This document shows, in pieces, positions 12,599 through 20,014 of a DNA stretch of 24,403 nt. Location of the stretch: the IMG/VR virus record IMGVR_UViG_3300044843_000391, positions 1-24,403 of that record. The stretch is one strand, 5' to 3'. Origin of the DNA: a virus. The notes under the pieces were generated by a model that searched no databases, was not told the origin of the DNA, and was given only the letters and a program-made list of their open reading frames with translations. The position numbers were made by a program, and so were the translations under genes. Numbering within the stretch: position 1 is the first letter of the stretch; each line of letters begins with the position of its first letter.

Positions 12599-14812
12599 AT
12601 GGCAACAAGAATGCAACAGCGCAGAGGAACTGCACAGCAGTGGAATACTGCAAACCCAATTTTAGCAGCAGGTGAAATCGGCTTTGAAACCGACACAGGC
12701 GCATTTAAGATAGGTAACGGATCATCTACATGGTCTGCCCTTAAATATTTTACAGACGCAAGCGGTGCCCCAGAGTTACTCGACACCCTTAATGAACTTG
12801 CAGCAGCCCTTGGTGATGACCCACAGTATCTCTCTAATCACGTAAGCGCTACCACAAATGTTCACGGTATTGCAAACACACAAAACCTTGCAACTCTAGA
12901 TGATGTTTCAGATGCAGTTTCTAACGCAGAAGTAGATCAGTCAACACTCGCTGGCGCAGGTATTGATTGGAACGCTGGTACAAATCAATTTGACATTGAC
13001 AGTACTGTTGTTACATTAACAGGTACTCAAGAATTAACAAATAAGACATTAGTTTCAGCAGATCTTGGCTCAAACTCAGTAGCCACAACTCAGACTGGTA
13101 CTGATAATACAACAAAGATTGCTACAACAGAATTCGTACAAGGAAGAATCTCATCACTTGTTGCAGGAGCACCAGAATTACTTAACACACTAAGTGAACT
13201 TTCTGCTGCAATTGCTGATGATGAAGATTTTGCAGTAACTATAACTGCTGCTGTTGGAGAAAAGGTTGCAAAGGCTGGAGATACAATGACAGGTATCCTT
13301 ACCTTATCTGGCACCCCAACAGAACCTCTTCATGCAGCAACAAAGGGATATGCAGATAGTTTAATTAATGACCACAATGATTTAACACAAAATATACACG
13401 GAATTGCCAATACAGGTGATCTTGCGACTAAGTCATACGCAGACACTGCAGCAGGTAATGCAGCACTTGGAGAAGTAGGAACTCACAATTCATTGACACA
13501 AAACGTTCACGGAATCACCAACACAGGTGATCTTGCAACAGAATCTTATGTAAATGATGCTGTTTCAACACACGGATCATACACAACCAATGTTCATGGA
13601 ATTGACGATACCTCAGCATTAGCCTTGTCTTCAGAAATTGAAGATCATAGACTAGACACAACAAACGTACACGGAATTGCAAATACTGCAGACATTGTTC
13701 TTACAGATGATGCTCGTTTATCAGATACAAGAACACCAACAGACAATACAGTTACAACTGCAAAGATTGTTGACTCTAATGTAACTGCAGATAAACTTGC
13801 TGGAGACTCTGTAACAACAGCAAAGATTCTTGACGGAGCCGTTACATCTGCAAAGATTGAAAACGGAACAATTGTTAATGCTGATATTAATGCATCAGCA
13901 GCAATTGAAATGACAAAGATTGATGGGCTAGGATCAGCACTTGACCTAAAGGCACCTCTTGCAGACCCAACATTCACAGGTACTGTTTCAGGTATCACAA
14001 AGTCGATGGTTGGACTTGGCAACGTAGACAATACATCTGACGCCAACAAGCCAGTTTCAACTGCTACACAGACAGCACTTGATGCAAAGGCATCACTTGC
14101 AGGAGCAACATTTACAGGTAACGTAGAAGTTGATGGAAACCTTGTAGTAGACGGAGACTTTACAGTTAACGGTACTAACTTTGCAGCATCAGCAACATCT
14201 ATCACAATCGAAGACAACATGGTTCAACTTGCTCATCAAAACTCAGCAAACACCGTTGACCTTGGTCTTGTTGTAGCATACAACGATGGTTCAGCAAAGC
14301 ATGCAGGTCTTGTAAGAGACGTATCAGATGCTAAGTGGAAGTTGTTTAAGGGTGTAACTACAGAGCCTTCAACAACAGTAGACTTTACACAGGGATCACT
14401 TGATGATCTAAAGGTTGCAGCACTTGAGGCAACAACTGTAACACCTTCATCTGGTGTAGTCTTCTCAGATGGCACACAGACAAAGGAAGGCGTTCCTTCA
14501 CGCACACCAATTATTCAGAAAACAGCAGCGTATACTCTTGGAGCATTAACAGAAAGAGACTCACTTATTGAGGTCTCTCACACTGGTGGTTCAGCAGTAA
14601 ACGTTACAATTCCTGCAGACTCAACATTGAATTTCCCAGTCGGAACTTCTATCGATGTTCTTCAGACAAACACTGGCTCAGTTGCAATTGCAGGAGCAGG
14701 CGGAGTAACAGTAAATGCTACTCCAGGATTAACTCTACGTACACAATGGTCATCTGCAACTCTCTTGAAGAGAGCAGCAAATACCTGGGTTGTTTATGGA
14801 GATCTTAAGTAA
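12599..14812 (+). CDS. Long tail fibre, 737 residues, with Mtd-like N-terminus
   Basis: Residues 1-55 (QQRRGTAQQWNTANPILAAG, EIGFETDTGAFKIGNGSSTW) match the N-terminal segment of many phage fibres, including the major tropism determinant family. The shaft contains several N-V-H-G-I-[AD]-[ND]-T repeats, two copies of an A-P-E-L-L-[DN]-T-L-x-E-L block (around 58 and 191), and [AV]-T-A-K-I / A-D-K-L steps near 375-430. The end domain, from IIQKTAAYTLGAL to ANTWVVYGDLK, is a beta cap related to residues 110-205 of the Pro-rich protein at 411. A strong Shine-Dalgarno and its own promoter suggest high expression. Host-receptor binding or a connecting fibre is likely. Confidence 0.83.
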   Translation: MATRMQQRRGTAQQWNTANPILAAGEIGFETDTGAFKIGNGSSTWSALKYFTDASGAPELLDTLNELAAALGDDPQYLSNHVSATTNVHGIANTQNLATLDDVSDAVSNAEVDQSTLAGAGIDWNAGTNQFDIDSTVVTLTGTQELTNKTLVSADLGSNSVATTQTGTDNTTKIATTEFVQGRISSLVAGAPELLNTLSELSAAIADDEDFAVTITAAVGEKVAKAGDTMTGILTLSGTPTEPLHAATKGYADSLINDHNDLTQNIHGIANTGDLATKSYADTAAGNAALGEVGTHNSLTQNVHGITNTGDLATESYVNDAVSTHGSYTTNVHGIDDTSALALSSEIEDHRLDTTNVHGIANTADIVLTDDARLSDTRTPTDNTVTTAKIVDSNVTADKLAGDSVTTAKILDGAVTSAKIENGTIVNADINASAAIEMTKIDGLGSALDLKAPLADPTFTGTVSGITKSMVGLGNVDNTSDANKPVSTATQTALDAKASLAGATFTGNVEVDGNLVVDGDFTVNGTNFAASATSITIEDNMVQLAHQNSANTVDLGLVVAYNDGSAKHAGLVRDVSDAKWKLFKGVTTEPSTTVDFTQGSLDDLKVAALEATTVTPSSGVVFSDGTQTKEGVPSRTPIIQKTAAYTLGALTERDSLIEVSHTGGSAVNVTIPADSTLNFPVGTSIDVLQTNTGSVAIAGAGGVTVNATPGLTLRTQWSSATLLKRAANTWVVYGDLK

Positions 14813-14836
14813 TTTAAAGTAAAAGGGGAATAAGTA

Positions 14837-15814
14837 ATGGCAAATAAAAAAGTAGGTAAAAAGTCCCAGGCAGCAAACGACTTCTTGGAACCAAAGCCAC
14901 CAATCGATGTTGTTCCAACCAACACATGTAGTGGTAGAGCATATAACAATGGTGCTGTATCAGTTGCTTTTGCATTGCCTGCAGGATCACCTCCAGCAAC
15001 CTCTTATACTGTTACAGCAAGCACTGGTCAATCAGCATCAGGAGCATCATCTCCGATTACTGTGACTGGAATTGCTGCAGGAGCAACGCCTACTTTTACA
15101 GTAACAGCAACAAATGCTTCTGGAACATCACTTGCATCATCTACTTCATCTGCAGTAACAGTTACAACAATACCAAATAATCCTACAGGTGTTTCAGCAT
15201 CTGCTACATCTGCTAACACAAATACAATATCATGGACTCTTCCAACTGGATCAGCAACTGGAGGTACCGCATTAACATCAATCAGAATCACTGGTTCGGA
15301 TGGATCAAGTTATACTGGTATTTCTCCTTCTGCAACATCATATGCTGCTAATGATCCAGGAGTAAGTCCAGGATCACAGACTTATACAATTTATATTACA
15401 AATGCATGTGGAGAATCAACTGGTGTAACTACAAATAGTGTTAACACTACACCACCGTTCTTCCCATTCTTCCCGCCGTTTTTCCCATTCTTCCCGTTCT
15501 TCCCATTCTTCCCACCGTTCTTTCCGTTCTTCCCATTCTTCCCATTCTTCCCACCGTTCTTCCCGTTCTTCCCATTCTTCCCGTTCTTCCCACCATTCTT
15601 CCCATTCTTCCCGTTCTTCCCATTCTTCCCACCGTTCTTCCCTTACTTCCCATTCTTCCCATTCTTCCCACCGTTCTTCCCATTCTTCCCGTTCTTCCCA
15701 TTCTTCCCACCAAGTTTCGCACCACCACCAACTGCCCCAACAGGCGGAGGCTGTAGTTGCGGATATTGCTGGAGATGTTCAGTATGTTGCCCAGGAAGAT
15801 CGTGCGCCTGTTAA
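14837..15814 (+). CDS. Fibronectin-III-like appendage protein with Phe-Phe-Pro rod and eight-Cys cap
   Basis: The 325-residue protein has a Lys-rich start, then two fibronectin-III-like domains (about 30-112 and 113-202; note SYTVTASTGQ, TPTFTVTATNASG, ISWTLPTG, TYTIYITNACG). Residues 206-290 are an unbroken rod of PPFFPFFPFFPFF units. A short Pro linker leads to an eight-Cys cap (306-325) almost identical to that of the protein at 411-2498. No signal peptide is seen, despite the extreme hydrophobicity of the rod. AAAGGGG precedes the ATG. It is followed by a terminator-like hairpin, then by oxygenase genes. The Pro residues are possible hydroxylation targets. The role in the virion is inferred. 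Confidence 0.83.
   Translation: MANKKVGKKSQAANDFLEPKPPIDVVPTNTCSGRAYNNGAVSVAFALPAGSPPATSYTVTASTGQSASGASSPITVTGIAAGATPTFTVTATNASGTSLASSTSSAVTVTTIPNNPTGVSASATSANTNTISWTLPTGSATGGTALTSIRITGSDGSSYTGISPSATSYAANDPGVSPGSQTYTIYITNACGESTGVTTNSVNTTPPFFPFFPPFFPFFPFFPFFPPFFPFFPFFPFFPPFFPFFPFFPFFPPFFPFFPFFPFFPPFFPYFPFFPFFPPFFPFFPFFPFFPPSFAPPPTAPTGGGCSCGYCWRCSVCCPGRSCAC
15452..15706 (+). repeat. 39-bp repeat encoding a 13-residue PPFFPFFPFFPFF unit
   Basis: One short unit (PPFFPFF) is followed by six full 13-residue units; one of them has Tyr for Phe. The DNA uses almost only TTC, CCA and CCG codons, unlike the A/T-ending codons of the neighbours. The bias leaves other frames open on both strands (Ser/His/Arg-rich on +, Gly/Arg/Met-rich on -). 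Confidence 0.92.
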
Positions 15815-15816
15815 AA

Positions 15817-15850
15817 TTAGTGAGGGTATATGAAGATATGCCCTCATTAA
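15817..15850. terminator. Terminator-like stem-loop after the FFP protein
   Basis: TTAGTGAGGGTATA (15817-15830) pairs with TATGCCCTCATTAA (15837-15850), a 14-bp stem with two G-U pairs and a six-base loop. It starts three bases after the stop and is followed by a promoter. The T-run after it is weak, so it may act as an RNA end protector as well. Confidence 0.6.
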
Positions 15851-15858
15851 ATAACATA

Positions 15859-15867
15859 TGCTATAAT
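15859..15867 (+). promoter_or_regulatory. Extended -10 promoter TGCTATAAT
   Basis: TG-C-TATAAT lies just downstream of the hairpin and about 23 bases before the ATG at 15891. AAAGGAG lies in the short leader. It likely drives the oxygenase operon. Confidence 0.6.
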
Positions 15868-15890
15868 AAAAGTACTAAAGGAGATTATTA

Positions 15891-16328
15891 ATGTATGCAA
15901 TAATAGTAGAAAACAATGATGCTTATGATGTTATTGGATTATATTCAAACAATAAGCCAGAGGTAATGGATAATCTTGATACAGTCTATGCAACTGGAGC
16001 AACTATTTCATCAATGGATGCAAGTGCATACAAGCAAACAGCATTGCATGGAGCAACTTTTAATGGTTCATCATTTTCTGGGGGAATCGCAGGGCCTAAC
16101 TTATTAACTGCTACACAGGAGCAATTAGATTCTTTTAATTTGTATGCATTCTTATCCAACAATGTTGTTGTTGCAAGAGTGGCTGTGCCATCAGAAGGTC
16201 CAAAGGCAGAAATGTTTGCTGCTGCAAATGCTGCAGGTATGACCTTAGCAAAGATTCCAGACAGACAAACTGTTTATGTCGGACAAACATATAATTGGGA
16301 CGGAACCTCTTTTAGTTCAATAGCATAA
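15891..16328 (+). CDS. Small phage tail-associated protein
   Basis: The 145-residue product begins MYAIIVENNDAYDVIGLYSN. Its centre reads FNLYAFLSNNVVVARVAVPS, followed by a helix-like AEMFAAANAAG. It ends VYVGQTYNWDGTSFSSIA, a V-G-x-x-[YW]-x-W-D-G-x-x-F ending common in small phage tail or fibre-tip proteins. No enzyme motif is seen. It starts the unit that continues into six oxygenases, so it may be one of their substrates or simply share their promoter. Function is not assigned. Confidence 0.6.
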   Translation: MYAIIVENNDAYDVIGLYSNNKPEVMDNLDTVYATGATISSMDASAYKQTALHGATFNGSSFSGGIAGPNLLTATQEQLDSFNLYAFLSNNVVVARVAVPSEGPKAEMFAAANAAGMTLAKIPDRQTVYVGQTYNWDGTSFSSIA

Positions 16329-16352
16329 CTTTAACTTTGAAAGGTTAATCGT

Positions 16353-17075
16353 ATGGAAATTTATGATGAAAACCAGAATCCCTGGTTTACAAAAGATCGT
16401 TCAGAAACCGCATCAAACAGATATCCAACAAAGACTTTGCCAAACGGCATAGTTGTAGAAAATCCTGGACTTGGTTTAAATGTTTATAGAAATGTTTTTA
16501 GTAAGGATGATGCTGACAGATATATCAAAATACTTGAAGAAAATTTAGATGGTACAAGAAGATACAAGTGGTCAGAGGCACAAGTCACAAACTCTACAAC
16601 ACCAATTAAAAGAGCAAGAGATGCTGTAGACTTTAAATATAAGCAAGAAAACTTAGGCCCCAGAGATGAGTTCAATGGAGAACTGATTGATCTACATGAA
16701 GAAATTTATCAAAAATTAAAGTTTTGCATAGACGACTATGCACGTTATTGGGGAATTAATGTTATTTATTATGAAGCATTTAATTTTGTAAAGTACGAAG
16801 GAGAAGGAAAACACTTCAATATTCACGCAGATCATGGTCCAGCATACAATGCAACTGTTTCTGCCGTTATATATATTAATGATGACTATGAAGGCGGAGA
16901 AATACAATTTCCAAGATTAGACGGCTATACTCTTACACCAAAGATTGGAGACATTGCTGTATTCCCATCTAACTACATTTATGAGCATGCATCTCTTCCA
17001 ATGAAGAGCGGTACAAAGTATTGTGTCGTAATCATGACTGATATTAATGAGTTAGGTCATCAGAATGGCCGATGA
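16353..17075 (+). CDS. 2OG-Fe(II) oxygenase, prolyl-4-hydroxylase-like (array copy 1)
   Basis: The 240-residue enzyme has H158-x-D160 in NIHADHG, the signature YINDDYEGGEIQFPRL, distal H212 in YEHASLP and K222 ten residues later as the likely 2OG ligand (Lys rather than the Arg seen in some array members). The order matches the P4H catalytic core. The N-terminal 100 residues are specific to this copy. A weak GAAAGG precedes the ATG. The end overlaps the next gene by 11 bases, so the two are probably coupled. The substrate is unknown; a prolyl residue in a nearby Pro-rich protein is a reasonable guess. Confidence 0.87.
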   Translation: MEIYDENQNPWFTKDRSETASNRYPTKTLPNGIVVENPGLGLNVYRNVFSKDDADRYIKILEENLDGTRRYKWSEAQVTNSTTPIKRARDAVDFKYKQENLGPRDEFNGELIDLHEEIYQKLKFCIDDYARYWGINVIYYEAFNFVKYEGEGKHFNIHADHGPAYNATVSAVIYINDDYEGGEIQFPRLDGYTLTPKIGDIAVFPSNYIYEHASLPMKSGTKYCVVIMTDINELGHQNGR

Positions 17076-17844
17076 ATATCAAAAAGTATCCTTTAAAACA
17101 TATCGTCCTTGGCTAACAAAAGAAAGTAAATCTGCTCCAACTCCTACACAAAAAGAAATACCTCAATGGTATAAGGATGCTGATAGGTTTGCTAAAAATC
17201 CAGTAACTGGAGAATACTACAAGGCTCCAAAAGAGGTTTGTCCATTTCCAAAATCTGGAACTACAGATGATTATGGAATGATCCCAACATGGAAGGCTTG
17301 TCCAGCAATCATGGATGCTTTCATGACTGGTTATGTATTTAGAACTCCAACTGATATTACATTTACTAAAAATAGTAAAGGCTCTTTAGATTTTATAATA
17401 GAAAATCAAATGTATAGAGATTTTTGTACATCTAGGCCACCAATGCCACAATTTGAACATCCGCAAGGATATTATAAAGATCATTTTGCCTGGATGCCAG
17501 ATTGGGGAATGAAATTACCAGAAGGCTATAGTGCATTGTTTATGACTCCAATGAATAGATTTGATCTACCTTTTATGAATACTACTGGAGTGGTAGACTC
17601 AGATAAGGTTGAGTTATTGGGCAGTTTTCCATTTTTTATTATTGAAGGCTGGGAAGGAACTATTCCAGCAGGAACTCCATACCTACAAATACTTCCATTT
17701 AAAAGAGAAAATTGGGAGCATGAACTTGACATTTTAGATTCATCAACAGTATATGCTAAAATAGTAGATAACGCAAATATTTATCGCCAGCCAGATGGCG
17801 GGGTATATAAAGATAAAATTTGGACAAGAAGAGAGTATAAGTAA
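17065..17844 (+). CDS. DUF6065-like protein (divergent copy)
   Basis: The 259-residue product starts inside the upstream oxygenase. It has IPQWYKDADRF near the start, then CPAIMDAFMTGYVFRTPTDI, LPEGYSALFMTPMNRFDLPF and AGTPYLQILPFKRENW. These are laid out like the 18539 protein, where the matching points are CFPVTQSNVIGWYLSCSEDI and AGTPIATIIPISL. The relationship between the two is clear in order, weaker in identity. The fold is probably a beta-barrel or cupin-like domain, but no metal triad is evident. Its place among oxygenases suggests a partner or a substrate-related role. Confidence 0.6.
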   Translation: MADEYQKVSFKTYRPWLTKESKSAPTPTQKEIPQWYKDADRFAKNPVTGEYYKAPKEVCPFPKSGTTDDYGMIPTWKACPAIMDAFMTGYVFRTPTDITFTKNSKGSLDFIIENQMYRDFCTSRPPMPQFEHPQGYYKDHFAWMPDWGMKLPEGYSALFMTPMNRFDLPFMNTTGVVDSDKVELLGSFPFFIIEGWEGTIPAGTPYLQILPFKRENWEHELDILDSSTVYAKIVDNANIYRQPDGGVYKDKIWTRREYK

Positions 17845-17855
17845 AAGGAGATATC

Positions 17856-18539
17856 ATGTCAACCTGGACAGAAAAAGAATCATTAGGGTTTGGAATTACT
17901 TGCTATAGAGGTGTTATTAAACCAGAATTAAATATTATAGAAAGATTGGAAAGTCTTTTGGGATCTCCAGCGCCATGGGGCGAGTTGTCTCCAGAAGGAA
18001 AGCCTTATCACTGGCTACCAGCATATGTAGGATATCAACAATTAATGCCAGATTATCGTGATTGCTATGACTTTAAATTTAAGAAAACTGATATTGAATC
18101 AGATCCAAGCAAGGACTCTTTATTGCTTCAAAAAATTTGGCAAGACGTTTATGACGTACAGGCTCCAGCAGTAGATGATTATCGTAGAGATTATAACATT
18201 ATGCCGTTAAAATATTGGGAAGCATTTAACTTTATCAAGTATGGACCAGGACAACACTTTAAAGAACACCATGATCATGGGTTCTCTTATAATTGCACCG
18301 TTTCTTTAGTTGCATATATTAATGACGACTACGATGGTGGAGAGTTATATTTTAGATTGCAAAACTTAAACATAAAGCCAAAGGCTGGAGATCTGTATGT
18401 TTTCCCATCAAACTTTATGTATCCACATCAAGCAATGCCAGTACATTCTGGAACTAAGTATTCAATTGTAACAATGTTAGATTATAGTAAAAAGTATCAT
18501 ACACCAGATATGTATGATCCAAAGTGGGCAAATGAATAA
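17856..18539 (+). CDS. 2OG-Fe(II) oxygenase, prolyl-4-hydroxylase-like (array copy 2)
   Basis: The 227-residue enzyme has H138-x-D140 in KEHHDHG, then YINDDYDGGELYF, distal H201 in YPHQAMP and K211 ten residues later. It is closest to copy 1 by eye: both have EAFNF[VI]KY before the iron site, D-H-G after it and a C-terminal [KH]SGTKY. AAAGGAG precedes the ATG. The stop overlaps the next start as TAATG. Probably the two copies arose by duplication with the DUF6065-like gene between them. Confidence 0.87.
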   Translation: MSTWTEKESLGFGITCYRGVIKPELNIIERLESLLGSPAPWGELSPEGKPYHWLPAYVGYQQLMPDYRDCYDFKFKKTDIESDPSKDSLLLQKIWQDVYDVQAPAVDDYRRDYNIMPLKYWEAFNFIKYGPGQHFKEHHDHGFSYNCTVSLVAYINDDYDGGELYFRLQNLNIKPKAGDLYVFPSNFMYPHQAMPVHSGTKYSIVTMLDYSKKYHTPDMYDPKWANE

Positions 18540-19246
18540 TGTTTAACATTACTGTTGAAAAAATGCAGGGATGTATTTTTAACATTGAGCCAATGTCAAT
18601 TAAAAGAGATTGGATGGACTTAACATCTGAAAATCACGCATATAGATGTTTTCCAGTAACTCAGTCAAACGTTATAGGATGGTATCTTTCATGCTCAGAG
18701 GATATAATTTTTACATGGGATGGAATAAATGATCAGACAGACAAACATGTAAAGATTGTAAGCCCGTCAGGCTCATATTCTGGAAGAGGTCAATCTTCAA
18801 TAAGTTTAAATACTTCTTTAGTTTTTAAAACAGATCCAGATGTTAGTATTTGGACCATACATCCAGTTAATTATTTTAATGATGACTTTGAAACTATGTC
18901 CAGCGTAATAAGTACTTCATTTTATGATAACCCATTGCCCCTTGCACTTAAAGCAAAAAAGGCTAATGTAGAGACAATTATAAAAGCAGGAACACCTATT
19001 GCAACAATTATTCCAATATCTTTAACAAATTTAAACAATACAACAATTGAAATTGTAGAATATAAAGATGAGGATAGATCTAGAACAAATGCAAACATTG
19101 CTTATGGAGAGGCAGCACAGGTACTAAATTCATCTGGAAACTGGACTGATTGGTATAGAAATGCTGTAAATGAAAATGGTGAGTCTGTAGGGTCTCATGA
19201 AGTAAAAACATTAAAATTATATGTAAAAGATAACACTATAGGATGA
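18539..19246 (+). CDS. DUF6065 family protein
   Basis: The 235-residue protein carries RDWMD and AYRCFPVTQSNVIGWYL, then IIFTWDG, VFKTDPDVSIWTIHPVNYF and AGTPIATIIPISL. These agree with my knowledge of the DUF6065 family (RDWMD, AYRC.P....N..GW, a W-D-G strand and an A-G-[TE]-P ending). The function of that family is not known to me. It often appears as a single-domain cytoplasmic protein. Here it lies between oxygenases and is coupled to copy 2. Its stop codon TGA is part of the next gene's extended -10. Confidence 0.66.
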   Translation: MFNITVEKMQGCIFNIEPMSIKRDWMDLTSENHAYRCFPVTQSNVIGWYLSCSEDIIFTWDGINDQTDKHVKIVSPSGSYSGRGQSSISLNTSLVFKTDPDVSIWTIHPVNYFNDDFETMSSVISTSFYDNPLPLALKAKKANVETIIKAGTPIATIIPISLTNLNNTTIEIVEYKDEDRSRTNANIAYGEAAQVLNSSGNWTDWYRNAVNENGESVGSHEVKTLKLYVKDNTIG

Positions 19247-19252
19247 TATAAT
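19244..19252 (+). promoter_or_regulatory. Extended -10 promoter TGATATAAT, leaderless spacing
   Basis: The first three bases are the stop codon of the DUF6065 gene. The hexamer ends six bases before the ATG at 19259, and no Shine-Dalgarno is present. It gives the second half of the oxygenase array its own start. Confidence 0.58.
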
Positions 19253-19258
19253 AATAAT

Positions 19259-20014
19259 ATGATACCAGAAGATGCAGTAAAAGTAATAAGACATCCATCA
19301 ATTACCCCATCTGGGTTTTTTGGCTATGGTCCTGAAAATATAGTTGAGTTAGAAAATTTCATGACTCAAGAAGAGGTTGACTTTTTAGAAAAAGCAGCAC
19401 GAAACATAACTATTTGGGATGTTACTCAAAGCCATATAAATGAAAATGGAACAGTGATTTATGATTCTGAATTTTGGAAAGATAGAGTTGCAACGGCGCC
19501 GTCTTTAGATGCAAATGATCCAAAAATTCTTCCAGTACTAATAGGATTATTCAATAGACTTCAGCCAATTATTGAAGATTTTTTTAAGGTAAAGGTACAG
19601 CCTACAGGACAAACAATTGTTAAGTGGAATCCAGGACAGTTTCAAATGCCTCACGCAGACAAAGAATTGCATTTTGGATCAGACGCTGGACTGCCAAACG
19701 ATTTTCCATATTATGACATTTCAAGTTTATTTTATATTAATGATGATTATGAGGGTGGAGAATTATACTTTCCATATCAAAAGGTTCAATTTAAACCAAA
19801 GCGTGGTTCGGCATACTTTTTCCCAGGAGACATGAACTATGTCCATGGAGTAACAGAAGTTACAAAATCTTTAAGATATACCTGTCCATTTTTCTGGGAA
19901 ATTTTAGAACATACTGGAGACGTAAAGCCAGACCCAAATGTAAAGTACCATAGAATTTTCCCTACAGAAGAAGAAGTAAAATCTTGGGATCCAAAAAGGG
20001 GGATTAAGAAATGA
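19259..20014 (+). CDS. 2OG-Fe(II) oxygenase, prolyl-4-hydroxylase-like (array copy 3)
   Basis: The 251-residue enzyme has H132-x-D134 in QMPHADKE, FYINDDYEGGELYFPYQ, distal H196 in YVHGVTE and R206 exactly ten residues on (SLRYT). The iron and 2OG residues are all complete. An extra loop between the HxD and the next strand (LHFGSDAGLPNDFPYYD) may shape the substrate groove. A basic C-terminal tail follows (PTEEEVKSWDPKRGIKK). The end overlaps the next gene as ATGA. Confidence 0.88.
   Translation: MIPEDAVKVIRHPSITPSGFFGYGPENIVELENFMTQEEVDFLEKAARNITIWDVTQSHINENGTVIYDSEFWKDRVATAPSLDANDPKILPVLIGLFNRLQPIIEDFFKVKVQPTGQTIVKWNPGQFQMPHADKELHFGSDAGLPNDFPYYDISSLFYINDDYEGGELYFPYQKVQFKPKRGSAYFFPGDMNYVHGVTEVTKSLRYTCPFFWEILEHTGDVKPDPNVKYHRIFPTEEEVKSWDPKRGIKK

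Noticed and set aside
13645-14220. 191-residue minus-strand open frame inside the 737-residue fibre
   Set aside because: The + strand fibre is well supported by repeats and end domains; the antisense frame has Ser/Val-rich composition typical of a shadow and no Shine-Dalgarno.
12599-14812. Possible diversity-generating retroelement target, given the Mtd-like N-terminus
   Set aside because: No reverse transcriptase, template repeat or matching variable repeat is visible in the window. The N-terminal segment is common in fibres without such a system.
15438-15857. Overlapping open frames on both strands across the FFP repeat (Ser/His-rich on +, Met/Gly/Arg-rich on -)
   Set aside because: They arise from the TTC/CCA/CCG repeat read in other frames. 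The main frame has fibronectin-like domains before and the Cys cap after the repeat, so it is the real one.
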